Positions 53,103-61,258 of a DNA stretch of 64,000 bases are shown here, piece by piece. The position numbers were made by a program, and so were the translations under genes. How positions within the stretch are numbered: position 1 is the first letter of the stretch; each line of letters opens with the position of its first letter. Source of the DNA: Bacteroidales bacterium (lineage in GTDB: Bacteria; Bacteroidota; Bacteroidia; Bacteroidales; WCHB1-69); contig JAKSMC010000007.1 of assembly GCA_024400835.1 (NCBI GenBank), positions 32,678-96,677 on the forward strand. Reading direction: 5' to 3'. Under the pieces are notes generated by a model. The model was not told where the DNA came from. It searched no databases and worked only from the letters and a program-made list of their open reading frames with translations.

Positions 53103-53662
53103 ATCTTTTATTTTTGAACTTGTTTATATTGAAATGATATCATTTTGATATCGGCGGCAAAAATAGTATTTTTTCTTTACCAACATCAAAAAAACATTGG
53201 TTCTCGCAAAAAAAAGGTAACTATACACTTCTTGACCCGATTTATTTTGATTTTTATTATGATTTGGGCGGCCCGGCACTGCCAACGCGCCTATCCAACG
53301 CTGTGCCGTCGCGCTTTACGACCTAACTTGCTGCCCACCCACGATGCGTCGTCAGGTGCAAATTTGCTTCCGATTAGCACGGATTTGCGTCCATATAAAA
53401 GCCTCCGTCCATCCACCCGCACGTAAGTAAATGGTCTCCAATCGCTGCCGCGACCCCTGTCGCATAGCCCGTAGGCCCTATTTATTTCAGAGTCGCATAG
53501 ATTCGCTTCCCCGAAAAGCGGCAACAGCAGGTGTTTCCTTCGGAGCAAACCGTCCTGCGCTGCGTCTCTACCAATGAACACGATGCAAAACCGCCCATTT
53601 TTCATTCCGCATTGCAAAAGCTAACCATATTTTGCGGATATTTGCGCCCTAATTTTGAAAAT
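53103..53662. other. 560-bp intergenic region with an unexplained GC-rich block
   Basis: The first ~110 bases are AT-rich. A block at about 53268-53600 is visibly GC-rich with phrases such as GGGCGGCCCGGCACTGCC and CCAACGCTGTGCCGTCGCG, sharing the short pieces CGGCACTGCC / GCTGTGCCG in opposite senses. Two overlapping ORFs here (53145-53426 plus; 53291-53617 minus) show no recognisable protein. No tRNA or rRNA is seen. It may be a decayed element or repeated intergenic sequence. Confidence 0.4.
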
Positions 53663-54247
53663 ATGAAAATAGCTTTATTCGCAGCAGTTCCCGAAGAAGT
53701 GGGCAACTTGGCTGACATTACGAACTTTATGGGTATCGGACGGGAAAACGCCACCCGCTCCACCTTGGAATTTATTGAAAAACACCGCAATGAGCAGTTC
53801 TGCATCCTGAACCTCGGCACGGTGGGCTCGCACGACAAACCCGTGGGCACCATTATGAAAATATCGGAAATCATCTCCGCCGGTGCTCCCTTCAACAGCG
53901 AACGGATGATGCTGAACCACTTGCCCCTGCAACAGCCCGACCTCGCAACCGGTGTGCTCTACTCTTCGGATTGCTTCGTCTCTCCCGAAGTTTTTACCCA
54001 GCAGTACCTCGACAGCATCAAATCCAAAGTCGATTGCTTCGATATGGAGTCCTCCGCCGTCTTCACCATTGCCAAAGTTTACGGCATTCCCTTCATATCT
54101 TATAAAATAGTGTCCGACAATTTGGATGTCACCATTGACATCTGGCACCAACGCGTGGTGGAACTTTCCAAGAAGTTGGAGGCCTTCGCCCGCGATATGT
54201 TCCAGCAACTGGAGAAGGACGAACCCATTGAATTTTTGCATGATTAA
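53663..54247 (+). CDS. Nucleoside phosphorylase/MTA-SAH nucleosidase-like protein
   Basis: 194 residues from Met 53663, shorter than the usual ~230. MKIALFAAVPEEVGNL is the N-terminal strand; CILNLGTVGSHDKPVGTI, CFDMESSAVFTIAKVYGIPF and the catalytic-type Asp in IVSDNLD match the PNP/UDP phosphorylase superfamily, MTA/SAH nucleosidase branch. It cleaves methylthioadenosine, S-adenosylhomocysteine or a nucleoside. 21 bases before the fucosidase. Confidence 0.82.
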   Translation: MKIALFAAVPEEVGNLADITNFMGIGRENATRSTLEFIEKHRNEQFCILNLGTVGSHDKPVGTIMKISEIISAGAPFNSERMMLNHLPLQQPDLATGVLYSSDCFVSPEVFTQQYLDSIKSKVDCFDMESSAVFTIAKVYGIPFISYKIVSDNLDVTIDIWHQRVVELSKKLEAFARDMFQQLEKDEPIEFLHD

Positions 54248-54268
54248 ACGCAAAAGACTTGCACACGT

Positions 54269-55756
54269 ATGAACAAGCGCTTTATCAAACTCATAGTTGC
54301 AGCCGTCTGCTTCTGTTGCTCGGTGCAGGCGCAAGACGAGCCGTCGGTAGCACCGCCTAAGCCCTTCGGTCCTGTTCCGACCGCCGCGCAGCTGGCGTGG
54401 CAGCAGATGGAGATGAATATGTTCTGCCACTTCGGTCCGAACACGTTCACGGGCAAGGAGTGGGGCGACGGCACGGAAATCGAGGACATCTTCAATCCTA
54501 CCGCGCTCAACTGCGACCAGTGGGCGGCAGTGGCGAAGTCCGCCGGGTTCAAAGGCATCATCATCACCGCCAAGCACCACGACGGATTCTGCCTATGGCC
54601 TAATCCGGTGAGCGAGCACACGGTGGCGCAGAGCAACTGGCGCAACGGCCAGGGCGATGTGCTTCGCGAGCTGTCCGACGCCTGCCGCAAAGCGGACCTT
54701 AAGTTCGGTGTCTATATCTCGCCGTGGGACCGCAACGCGCCGACCTACGGTTCCCCCGCCTACAACGAGACGTTTCTCCAGACGCTGCAAAGCGCCCTCA
54801 CCCAGTATGGCCCGATTTACGAGCAGTGGTTTGACGGCGCCAACGGCGAAGGCCCGAACGGCAAGAAGCAAGTATATGACTGGCCGGCATTCAACGGACA
54901 AGTCTATAAGTTGCAGCCCAACGCTGTTATCTTCAGCGACGTCGGTCCGGGCTGCCGCTGGATGGGCAACGAGCAAGGCGTCAACGGGCGCACCTGCTGG
55001 TCGCGATTGGACATTGCCGGCTACGAACCGGGCGCGCTGGCTCCCACGCAGGACACGCTCAACGTGGGCAACTACAATGGGGCGAACTGGATTCCCGCCG
55101 AAACGGACGTCTCCATCCGCCCGGGCTGGTTCTACCGCGACAGCGAGCATCCCAAGACGCTACAGGAGCTGTTGAAAATCTACTACACGAGTGTGGGCCG
55201 CAACTCCCTGTTGCTCTTGAACGTGCCGCCCGACCAACGCGGACGGATTGCCACCGAGGACTCTGCCCGACTCGTGGAATTCCGTCAGGCATTAGACCAA
55301 ATCTTTGCAGATGACTTGGCCAAACATTCATATATAGTTTCTACCAGCAACTATAGATTTCAGGATTCGCATTCCGAAGAACTTAAAAATCAATACAAAA
55401 CAATCTACGCCATCTACGATGATGACTATGACATCTATTGGGCCACGGATGACAGTGTGCATAGTGCATACGTGGAATTGGAATATGTGCGTCCCCTCAC
55501 CTTCAACCGTGTGCTGTTGCAGGAGTACATTCCGTTGGGGCAGCGCGTGGAGCAGTTCCACATCGAGGTGATGAATGAGGACGGCACGTGGCGGACCATA
55601 GCCGAAGAGACCACCATCGGATACAAGAGGATCGTGCTCACCGAGAAAGTCACGACGAAGAAAGTGCGCATTGTGATTGACAAATCCCGCGCCTGCATCG
55701 TGCTGAACAAAATCGGGCTTTATTTGGACACGATATCGAAATTCGACACGCTATAA
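54269..55756 (+). CDS. Alpha-L-fucosidase, GH29
   Basis: 495 residues with signal peptide MNKRFIKLIVAAVCFCCSVQA. The GH29 barrel has FGPNTFTGKEWGDGTE, IITAKHHDGFCLWP, and the nucleophile Asp189 in EQWFDGANGEG. A C-terminal beta domain (VELEYVRPLTFNRVLLQEYIPLGQRVEQFHIEV) resembles F5/8 carbohydrate-binding modules. It removes terminal fucose from host-type glycans in the periplasm. It fits with the PNGase F, GH2 and GH97 genes at 5-20 kb. Confidence 0.92.
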   Translation: MNKRFIKLIVAAVCFCCSVQAQDEPSVAPPKPFGPVPTAAQLAWQQMEMNMFCHFGPNTFTGKEWGDGTEIEDIFNPTALNCDQWAAVAKSAGFKGIIITAKHHDGFCLWPNPVSEHTVAQSNWRNGQGDVLRELSDACRKADLKFGVYISPWDRNAPTYGSPAYNETFLQTLQSALTQYGPIYEQWFDGANGEGPNGKKQVYDWPAFNGQVYKLQPNAVIFSDVGPGCRWMGNEQGVNGRTCWSRLDIAGYEPGALAPTQDTLNVGNYNGANWIPAETDVSIRPGWFYRDSEHPKTLQELLKIYYTSVGRNSLLLLNVPPDQRGRIATEDSARLVEFRQALDQIFADDLAKHSYIVSTSNYRFQDSHSEELKNQYKTIYAIYDDDYDIYWATDDSVHSAYVELEYVRPLTFNRVLLQEYIPLGQRVEQFHIEVMNEDGTWRTIAEETTIGYKRIVLTEKVTTKKVRIVIDKSRACIVLNKIGLYLDTISKFDTL

Positions 55757-55759
55757 AAG

Positions 55760-55790
55760 AAAGAGGCGGTGCATTTGCATCGCCTCTCTT
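55760..55790. terminator. Terminator between fucosidase and YitT genes
   Basis: AGAGGCGGTGCA and TGCATCGCCTCT form a 12-bp stem (one G-T) with a TT loop, A run before and TT after; it probably works for both convergent genes. Confidence 0.85.
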
Positions 55791-55791
55791 G

Positions 55792-56736
55792 TTATCGTTT
55801 GTCAACGCTCTGTTTGACTCGTTTCTTATCCTTGAACCAAAGGCCATAGACTTCGCTCACGTTGCCGGCCGTGATAAATGCCTTGATTTCGTTTTTGTTG
55901 ATATGTTCCATCAGCTTGGAAAATTCGTCCTTCGTCAAAAGGGCCTCCAACTCAATGGATTTCTCATTGCTGTAACCACCGATGACTTCGTAGAGGGTGC
56001 AACCTCTCACCAAATCATCAATGATGAAGCGGCGGATTCTGTCGTAATCTTTGGAAACAATGCAGACGCGTTTGCGGTTGTTCAGGCTGGCCGTGAAATA
56101 ATCGACCACGAGGCCGTTGATCCAAGTGCCGATAAGGCCGATGACCACCATGTGGAACGGGTTGATGGCGAAGGCGGTGCAGCAGATGCAGGCACCCGCA
56201 ACGGTCACGGATTTGCCGATATCAAAATGCAAGTACTTGTTGACGATTTTGGCCAGGATGTCCAGGCCGCCTGTAGAAGCATTGATAGAGAAAAGGACGG
56301 CCTGTGCAGCGCTAAGCAGAAGCACGAAGCAGCAGAGGTCAAACCAGACGTCGCCCATAATGGAAGGAGTGGCGGCGCCCTGTTGAATAAAATTCTCGTA
56401 GGGGAAATGTTTTTCCAAAATTCGCATCAGCGGTCCCAGAATCAGGGCCGTATAGACGGTTTTCGTGCCGAACTCCTTGCCAATCAGGAAGTAGGCAAGC
56501 ACTAATAGGATGGCGTTTACCACCAAGATGACGGTAGAAACCGGCAGGGCAAAGCCGAACAACTGTTCCGAAACACCGCTGATAACAATAGACAAACCGG
56601 AAATCGTACCGATAATCAATTTGCTGGGAACCAGGAAATAATAGACCGCGCAGGCCGTGATCAACATACCTACCGTCATAATGATTAGCTCGATCCAGAA
56701 CTTTTTAGTCTTCAGAATACTCCATATGTTTTCCAT
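55792..56736 (-). CDS. YitT family membrane protein (DUF2179)
   Basis: 314 residues. The YitT membrane domain has six helices (IITACAVYYFLVPSKLIIGTISGLSIVISG, ...NASTGGLDILAKIVNKY...GTWINGLVVDYFTA), followed by a cytoplasmic DUF2179 domain (KRVCIVSKDYDRIRRFIIDDLVRGCTLYEVIGGYSNEKSIELEALLTKDEFSKLMEHINKN). Its transported substrate is unknown. Convergent with the fucosidase gene. Confidence 0.92.
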   Translation of the reverse strand: MENIWSILKTKKFWIELIIMTVGMLITACAVYYFLVPSKLIIGTISGLSIVISGVSEQLFGFALPVSTVILVVNAILLVLAYFLIGKEFGTKTVYTALILGPLMRILEKHFPYENFIQQGAATPSIMGDVWFDLCCFVLLLSAAQAVLFSINASTGGLDILAKIVNKYLHFDIGKSVTVAGACICCTAFAINPFHMVVIGLIGTWINGLVVDYFTASLNNRKRVCIVSKDYDRIRRFIIDDLVRGCTLYEVIGGYSNEKSIELEALLTKDEFSKLMEHINKNEIKAFITAGNVSEVYGLWFKDKKRVKQSVDKR

Positions 56737-56870
56737 AATAATTTAGTTGTTAAAGTTTTACGATAAGATATTGCGTTTTTGAATGAGGCGGCAAAAGTAC
56801 TATTTTTGTCATCGGCTTTTATCAGAATGAGCATTTTATTGGATTATTACCGAGCCGGAATCCGCTTGTT

Positions 56871-57034
56871 CATCCAGTCCATTCTTCCTTGTACTGCCTG
56901 GAAGGCAGTACAGTGGTAATCCGTGGACGAAGTCCACGGATGCGGACACTGTCCACGGATAGAGACGCAGTCCACGGATGCAGCGAGGCAGTCCTCGGGA
57001 CGCGGGTCGCGAATCTGTCTGGAGGGCAGTAGAG
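56871..57034. repeat. REP-like hairpin module, copy A
   Basis: 164 bases. Contains TACTGCCTGGAAGGCAGTA (56892-56910, stem 8, loop GGA), CCGTGGACGAAGTCCACGG (56921-56939), two further GTCCACGGAT pieces with GTCCTCGG, and CTGTCTGGAGGGCAG at 57015-57029. It shares its 5' ~40 bases and overall order with copy B (57803-57975). Confidence 0.9.
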
Positions 57035-57037
57035 AAT

Positions 57038-57490
57038 CTAATCCTGAAGGAACAGATCCTTTGACGGATCCAGTCCAAATTCTCTCATAGCACCTTCATA
57101 TTCCTCTTTGAATGTCTTTTTCTGATGATGAACTTTTTGATTCTTAATATACGCAATCACGTTTTTACGATCTTTCACAGAATAGGAGAAGGCGGCATAT
57201 CCATTCCCCCATGACTCAAAAGCAGGAAACCATTCGTAATGTTCTTTCATCCATTTGGATGATTCCTGTTTGACAATCTTTACGAACTCAGAAACAGCAA
57301 TTGTCGGAACTATTTCCACGCACAGATGAATATGGTCTGGCATAGAATTTATTCGATGAAGTTTACAGTTTTTGCCTTTACAGATTCCGTGAATATAACG
57401 GTATAAGTCTTGTTCGTGATTTTCATCAATAGACTTCTTGGAGCGCTTCGTCCTCCAAATGATGTGGTAAGTAAACGATATGTGACTCAT
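57038..57490 (-). CDS. Y1 transposase, IS200/IS605 or RAYT-like
   Basis: 150 residues. The HUH motif is in SMPDHIHLCVEI and the catalytic tyrosine in NVIAYIKNQKVHHQ, as in single-strand Y1 transposases. N-terminal TYHIIWRTKRSKKSI is typical of the family. It is flanked on both sides by REP-like palindromes (56871-57034, 57520-57600, 57803-57975) with two inverted ones upstream, the layout of a REPtron. The stop is only 9 bases from the last hairpin of copy A. No TnpB. Such RAYT-like proteins process REP hairpins in other bacteria (family knowledge). Confidence 0.88.
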   Translation of the reverse strand: MSHISFTYHIIWRTKRSKKSIDENHEQDLYRYIHGICKGKNCKLHRINSMPDHIHLCVEIVPTIAVSEFVKIVKQESSKWMKEHYEWFPAFESWGNGYAAFSYSVKDRKNVIAYIKNQKVHHQKKTFKEEYEGAMREFGLDPSKDLFLQD

Positions 57491-57519
57491 ATTAGAATTT
57501 TTAAGAGTTATTATTAGTA

Positions 57520-57534
57520 CTGCCTTCCAGGCAG
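57520..57534. repeat. Inverted REP-like hairpin
   Basis: CTGCCTTCCAGGCAG, stem 6, loop TCC; the opposite orientation of the GGA-loop hairpins in copies A and B. Confidence 0.85.
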
Positions 57535-57585
57535 AGGTGAGTGCGCCTCCCTCCCCCGAAGACTTTGTCCCCGGTTACCCGAATA

Positions 57586-57600
57586 CTGCCTTCCAGGCAG
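57586..57600. repeat. Inverted REP-like hairpin
   Basis: CTGCCTTCCAGGCAG, identical to 57520-57534, 51 bases further on. Confidence 0.85.
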
Positions 57601-57802
57601 ATTGAGTAGGGCAAAGATATAGCAAGAACGATAGTTTGTCAAGTGTTATACAACAAAAATATATATTGAGTATTAATAAATTAACTAAAAATTTAATTTT
57701 CACATACGATTTATCGGAAAATTATGGTGATTTTTAGAAGAAATAGATAATTCTATAAGCAAATTCTAAACGAAAAACCAGCACCCATTTGTCCGCCTTG
57801 TC
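57601..57802. other. AT-rich non-coding spacer
   Basis: About 200 bases with very low GC (ATATATTGAG, AAAATTTAATTTT). No gene or hairpin is seen. Confidence 0.5.
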
Positions 57803-57975
57803 CATCCAGTCCATTCTTCCTTGTACTGCCTGGAGGGCAGTACAGTGGTAACCGTGGACGAAGTCCACGGATAGAGACGCAGTCCACGGATAGAGACACG
57901 GCCCTCGGATGCGGTGATGCAGTCCTCGGACAGGGGGGCGCGGGTCGCGACACATCTGCCTGGAGGGCAGTAGAG
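57803..57975. repeat. REP-like hairpin module, copy B
   Basis: 173 bases, same order as copy A: TACTGCCTGGAGGGCAGTA (57824-57842), CCGTGGACGAAGTCCACGG (57852-57870), repeats of GTCCACGGATAGAGAC, CTCGG pieces and CTGCCTGGAGGGCAG (57956-57970). Confidence 0.9.
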
Positions 57976-58121
57976 CCCCCAAAAAATCGCAATAAAAGCA
58001 GGCAACTTTCCTAAAATGCAATTATTTTCGGGCGCAATCTTTTCACCAAAGAAATAACCTGTTGTATTTAAAAACTAATTGTCAACAAGTTATAATAAAA
58101 ATTGCGAATCTTGTTTTTTTG

Positions 58122-58152
58122 TTTGTTTGATATTAAAAAAAGTGTATTTTTG
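58122..58152 (+). promoter_or_regulatory. Consensus Bacteroidota promoter of the tRNA-Ser/tRNA-Val operon
   Basis: TTTG (58122-58125), a 19-base spacer and TATTTTTG (58145-58152), 17 bases before tRNA-Ser. Confidence 0.8.
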
Positions 58153-58168
58153 CGCCCTCAAACAAGGA

Positions 58169-58256
58169 GGAGAGATGGCCGAGTGGTCGAAGGCGCACGC
58201 CTGGAGAGCGTGTAACCGCCAAAAGCGGTTCCTGGGTTCGAATCCCAGTCTCTCCG
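58169..58256 (+). tRNA. tRNA-Ser (GGA)
   Basis: 88-base class II tRNA: GGAGAGATGGCCGAG start, anticodon loop CTGGAGA (GGA), long variable arm (AACCGCCAAAAGCGGTT), T-loop GGGTTCGAATCCC, acceptor TCTCTCC plus discriminator G. No complete CCA encoded. Confidence 0.96.
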
Positions 58257-58273
58257 CACCACTTGAGAAATAT

Positions 58274-58348
58274 GATCTGTTAGCTCAGTTGGTTTAGAGC
58301 GCTTGCTTGACAGGCAAGAGGTCACAAGTTCAAATCTTGTACAGATCA
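58274..58348 (+). tRNA. tRNA-Val (GAC)
   Basis: 75-base cloverleaf. Acceptor GATCTGT/ACAGATC, anticodon loop TTGACAG (GAC), T-arm CAAGTTCAAATCTTG, discriminator A. It follows tRNA-Ser after 17 bases. Confidence 0.95.
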
Positions 58349-58359
58349 CCAAGAAAATG

Positions 58360-58390
58360 AAGCACTTACGAAGATTCGTGAGTGCTTTTC
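58360..58390 (+). terminator. Rho-independent terminator of the tRNA operon
   Basis: AAGCACTTACGAA and TTCGTGAGTGCTT form a 13-bp stem (one G-T) with T-rich tail. Confidence 0.85.
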
Positions 58391-58455
58391 TCGTTTTTTA
58401 CCGAACAAAATATTCACCATAATTTTCCCCTCCCCTGTTGCGAATAAAAAAATTT

Positions 58456-58463
58456 TATCTTTG
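58456..58463 (+). promoter_or_regulatory. Bacteroidota -7 promoter element
   Basis: TATCTTTG fits TAnnTTTG, 63 bases before the ATG at 58526. GTTG at 58437-58440 is a weak -33 candidate with a short spacer. Confidence 0.5.
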
Positions 58464-58525
58464 CACCCCCTCGAACAACAAAGTTGTCAAGTGAAACCTT
58501 CATTTGTCTATTAATACCACATATT

Positions 58526-61258
58526 ATGGAAATTTTCTTTTACACCAAAAGAGAAATAGAATTTAGTCAGAATAATAAAGTTACTGTTTTCTCCGAACCT
58601 GGTACATTGAAAAAATACAGCTCCACACCACAAGGAATTATTGTGGACGTCGAAACGTTACCGCTTGGAGAAGAGCTTGCTAAACAACTGAAGACATATA
58701 TATCACCTATTGTTTTCTACGTTGACACTGTTGACAACAATAGTGATGTCAAAAACTACATAGACTTCTTAGCTCCATCCTCCAAAGGATTGGAACGTTA
58801 TTTATATAATGCGGAAATTAATGAAATGTACGACCTTTCATATTTCAGTGGACCCACTGCCAACACAAGCAATACTTCAGACAATAGTTCATCAACGGAA
58901 GCTGGGAAAGCAACCCAAATTCAATCTTCGAAGAAGGATCTTACACCTATTATCGAGCTTATTGAGAAACTATCATCCACAACAAAATGGTGTCTTTTTT
59001 ATTCAAACAATTCAAATGATGATTGCAATCATCAGGATATTATCGATGAAATCTCCAATAATGAATCCGTTCTAACTTTCTCCCAAGAAGACACAATAAT
59101 CCGTCGATTAAAGTTCGGCAAGTATAAAGGTCTCATTCTTAATACAATCGGGAAAATGGGCGAGGATTTGCACCAAGTTGTTGACTTGGCCTTTAGAGCA
59201 CGTAGCGAATGCAGATTCGCATACCCCATCGTCTTTCTCACTGCAAAAGAACATAACTCTTTAAGTTTCTTCAAAGGCATTCCATTTATGTGGACCTTTG
59301 GACTAAAGCAATTTATTTTCAGCGCCAAGGCAGGCATCATAAAGCCAACCGAGGAGCCTAACGCCACGAGATCGACCAATAATGACCCGAATACGATCAT
59401 ACCAGACCTTTGGGATTTCATCAAAGAACAATCCCAATTTCCTTTGACGAACATCCAATTCGAGCATTTGAAAATGTACTACGACCCCATCTCCATTATT
59501 GCCAGACTACGCCACGACGCAGAATATCCCGACAAATTGGCAGATTGCAAGAAACAGCTGAGAAAGTTATGTGAGAAGGCGAATGTATCTGGCGTAGATT
59601 TTGACAACAATACCGGCAAAGACGCCTTCATCATCAAATGCAACGAGATAGAAAAGAGACTGGCCGACGAGAAAGATTCCAATCCTGTATCAAAAACAGC
59701 AGATACAATTCACGCTTTGCTGATTGACGATGAAGATATGAATGATATGATTGAGTACTACAAAAAGAGAAATATCGAAATCGATCAAGTCGAAACGGTT
59801 ACAGCAGCCATTGATAAACTAACAGCAAGAGAAAAGAATTACACGGTCGTTATTTGCGACCTACTTCTTCAAGGTAAATTTAAATTTTCAGAAAGTGAGG
59901 AAGTAGATATGGTTAATGCTAAGCAAGGCTACGATTTGCTTAAAAAGTTAGAGTATTTGAATTACACATACAGCGTCATCCTATTCTCAAACCTTCCCCG
60001 GAATTTCAAAGTAGCCATTTCCAACTATACGAATCTCAAATTGCGGAACTTCACGATGAAATCTTGTTTACTGGGAGCGAAAAATGCAACGACTGGAACA
60101 TCCACATCAGGAGAGGATGCGGCACAGGGTGCTCAACCTGACAAGTCTGTGCAGGCTGCGTACAACCAATTGGAAGAGATGATACAGGAGGCACATTACA
60201 GCTATGGCTATGATATTGTTTTAAGGGCATTTGGAGGCAAAACCGGAATGGCCTTGAAATATATGCAATACAGACAAGGACAAGGTAGTTTTGGCGATGA
60301 TTTTGAAAAAAAATGCACAACTTTAATACGATGTTTTATAACTTTTATTGAAGAAATTATTCCCGTACAAAGCAACGATCGAAGCCAGTCCAACGCTGTA
60401 GAATTTATCCCGTTCTCACACGATTATCTTAAGGGGCTCACCAGCACTATTAATGAAGTTTTCAACGAAAAGGATTTGGACAAGGCAGTTGAAGATTTCA
60501 TCAACAATCTCTACGATTGGAGTTTTGAATCTTTTTGCGAAATAATACAGAACATGCCACCAGAGCAATTACAAGCTAAGGGAAATCTCCTATTCGAATC
60601 GGATTCCACGGAAATAAAGAACATCACCGAAAGCGTAAAGGTAAAATGTGAAAAACTGTATTACACGAATATAAGGAATTCAAATTTAGAGAACATCATC
60701 AACAAGAATCCAATCATCGATGAGTTCATTACGGAATGTTATCGGGAGACGATCCCTACGACTGCATTCCTCCAACAATTTAAATTGCGGGATGACCTAA
60801 GAGGATTTGTCAAACGATTATTACTTTATAAAAATAACGAAGCCGACCAGATGAAGATGTTTGAAAAGCGTCTGATAGTACGGCGCTTTGCATTGTTTCT
60901 TTTCTTCTGGATGCAGATTGAGCAGGAAAAGGCCAAAGCACTAAAAAGGTTATACATCAAAAAATTCAAATATCAAAAACCAGACAAAGCCTTCACCGAA
61001 GAAGATATGTTCGACCAGGCTTTGGTTTGTGAAATTCTTCTACGCAGCAATTCAATAAAAAAATCTTCTAAAACTGCACCGGATCAAGGCACAACTTCAA
61101 AGTACTTATGGCTTAAAAACATTGTACATACTGCGGAACCACAAGCCACTTGCGATTTTATGACTATGGAGGAAATCAGCTATTTTGAAAAGAATTTCGA
61201 GGAGTTTTTTGGCGGAGGCGAAAAAACAACTATTTACAACTTTAAATCAGTAAAATAA
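58526..61258 (+). CDS. Unrecognised 910-residue protein with an embedded response-regulator receiver domain
   Basis: Start 58526 is chosen because MEIFFYTKREIE begins a strand; the earlier Met at 58484 is possible. Residues about 395-520 form a receiver: acidic pair in LIDDED (Asp401/Asp402), phospho-acceptor Asp445 in VVICDLLL, Ser in VILFSN, Lys in NFTMKS. Residues 1-105 (VTVFSEPG, GIIVDVET, PIVFYVDT) and about 145-290 (CLFYSNNS, LILNTIGKMGEDLHQVVDLA, PIVFLTAKE) have the strand-helix rhythm of further receiver-like folds without a complete acidic pocket. Residues 520-910 are mostly helical with no known effector. No histidine kinase is nearby. AT-rich codons set it apart from genes before 56.7 kb. 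First gene of a plus-strand set with 61258 and 62319. Confidence 0.75.
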   Translation: MEIFFYTKREIEFSQNNKVTVFSEPGTLKKYSSTPQGIIVDVETLPLGEELAKQLKTYISPIVFYVDTVDNNSDVKNYIDFLAPSSKGLERYLYNAEINEMYDLSYFSGPTANTSNTSDNSSSTEAGKATQIQSSKKDLTPIIELIEKLSSTTKWCLFYSNNSNDDCNHQDIIDEISNNESVLTFSQEDTIIRRLKFGKYKGLILNTIGKMGEDLHQVVDLAFRARSECRFAYPIVFLTAKEHNSLSFFKGIPFMWTFGLKQFIFSAKAGIIKPTEEPNATRSTNNDPNTIIPDLWDFIKEQSQFPLTNIQFEHLKMYYDPISIIARLRHDAEYPDKLADCKKQLRKLCEKANVSGVDFDNNTGKDAFIIKCNEIEKRLADEKDSNPVSKTADTIHALLIDDEDMNDMIEYYKKRNIEIDQVETVTAAIDKLTAREKNYTVVICDLLLQGKFKFSESEEVDMVNAKQGYDLLKKLEYLNYTYSVILFSNLPRNFKVAISNYTNLKLRNFTMKSCLLGAKNATTGTSTSGEDAAQGAQPDKSVQAAYNQLEEMIQEAHYSYGYDIVLRAFGGKTGMALKYMQYRQGQGSFGDDFEKKCTTLIRCFITFIEEIIPVQSNDRSQSNAVEFIPFSHDYLKGLTSTINEVFNEKDLDKAVEDFINNLYDWSFESFCEIIQNMPPEQLQAKGNLLFESDSTEIKNITESVKVKCEKLYYTNIRNSNLENIINKNPIIDEFITECYRETIPTTAFLQQFKLRDDLRGFVKRLLLYKNNEADQMKMFEKRLIVRRFALFLFFWMQIEQEKAKALKRLYIKKFKYQKPDKAFTEEDMFDQALVCEILLRSNSIKKSSKTAPDQGTTSKYLWLKNIVHTAEPQATCDFMTMEEISYFEKNFEEFFGGGEKTTIYNFKSVK

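Noticed and set aside
53145..53617. Two overlapping ORFs in the GC-rich intergenic block
   Set aside because: No signal, motif or codon pattern; neither starts or ends near neighbours in a gene-like way.
57734..58021. 95-residue minus-strand ORF and its frame variants
   Set aside because: Made of translated REP-module sequence (copy B); the low-complexity pattern comes from hairpin repeats.
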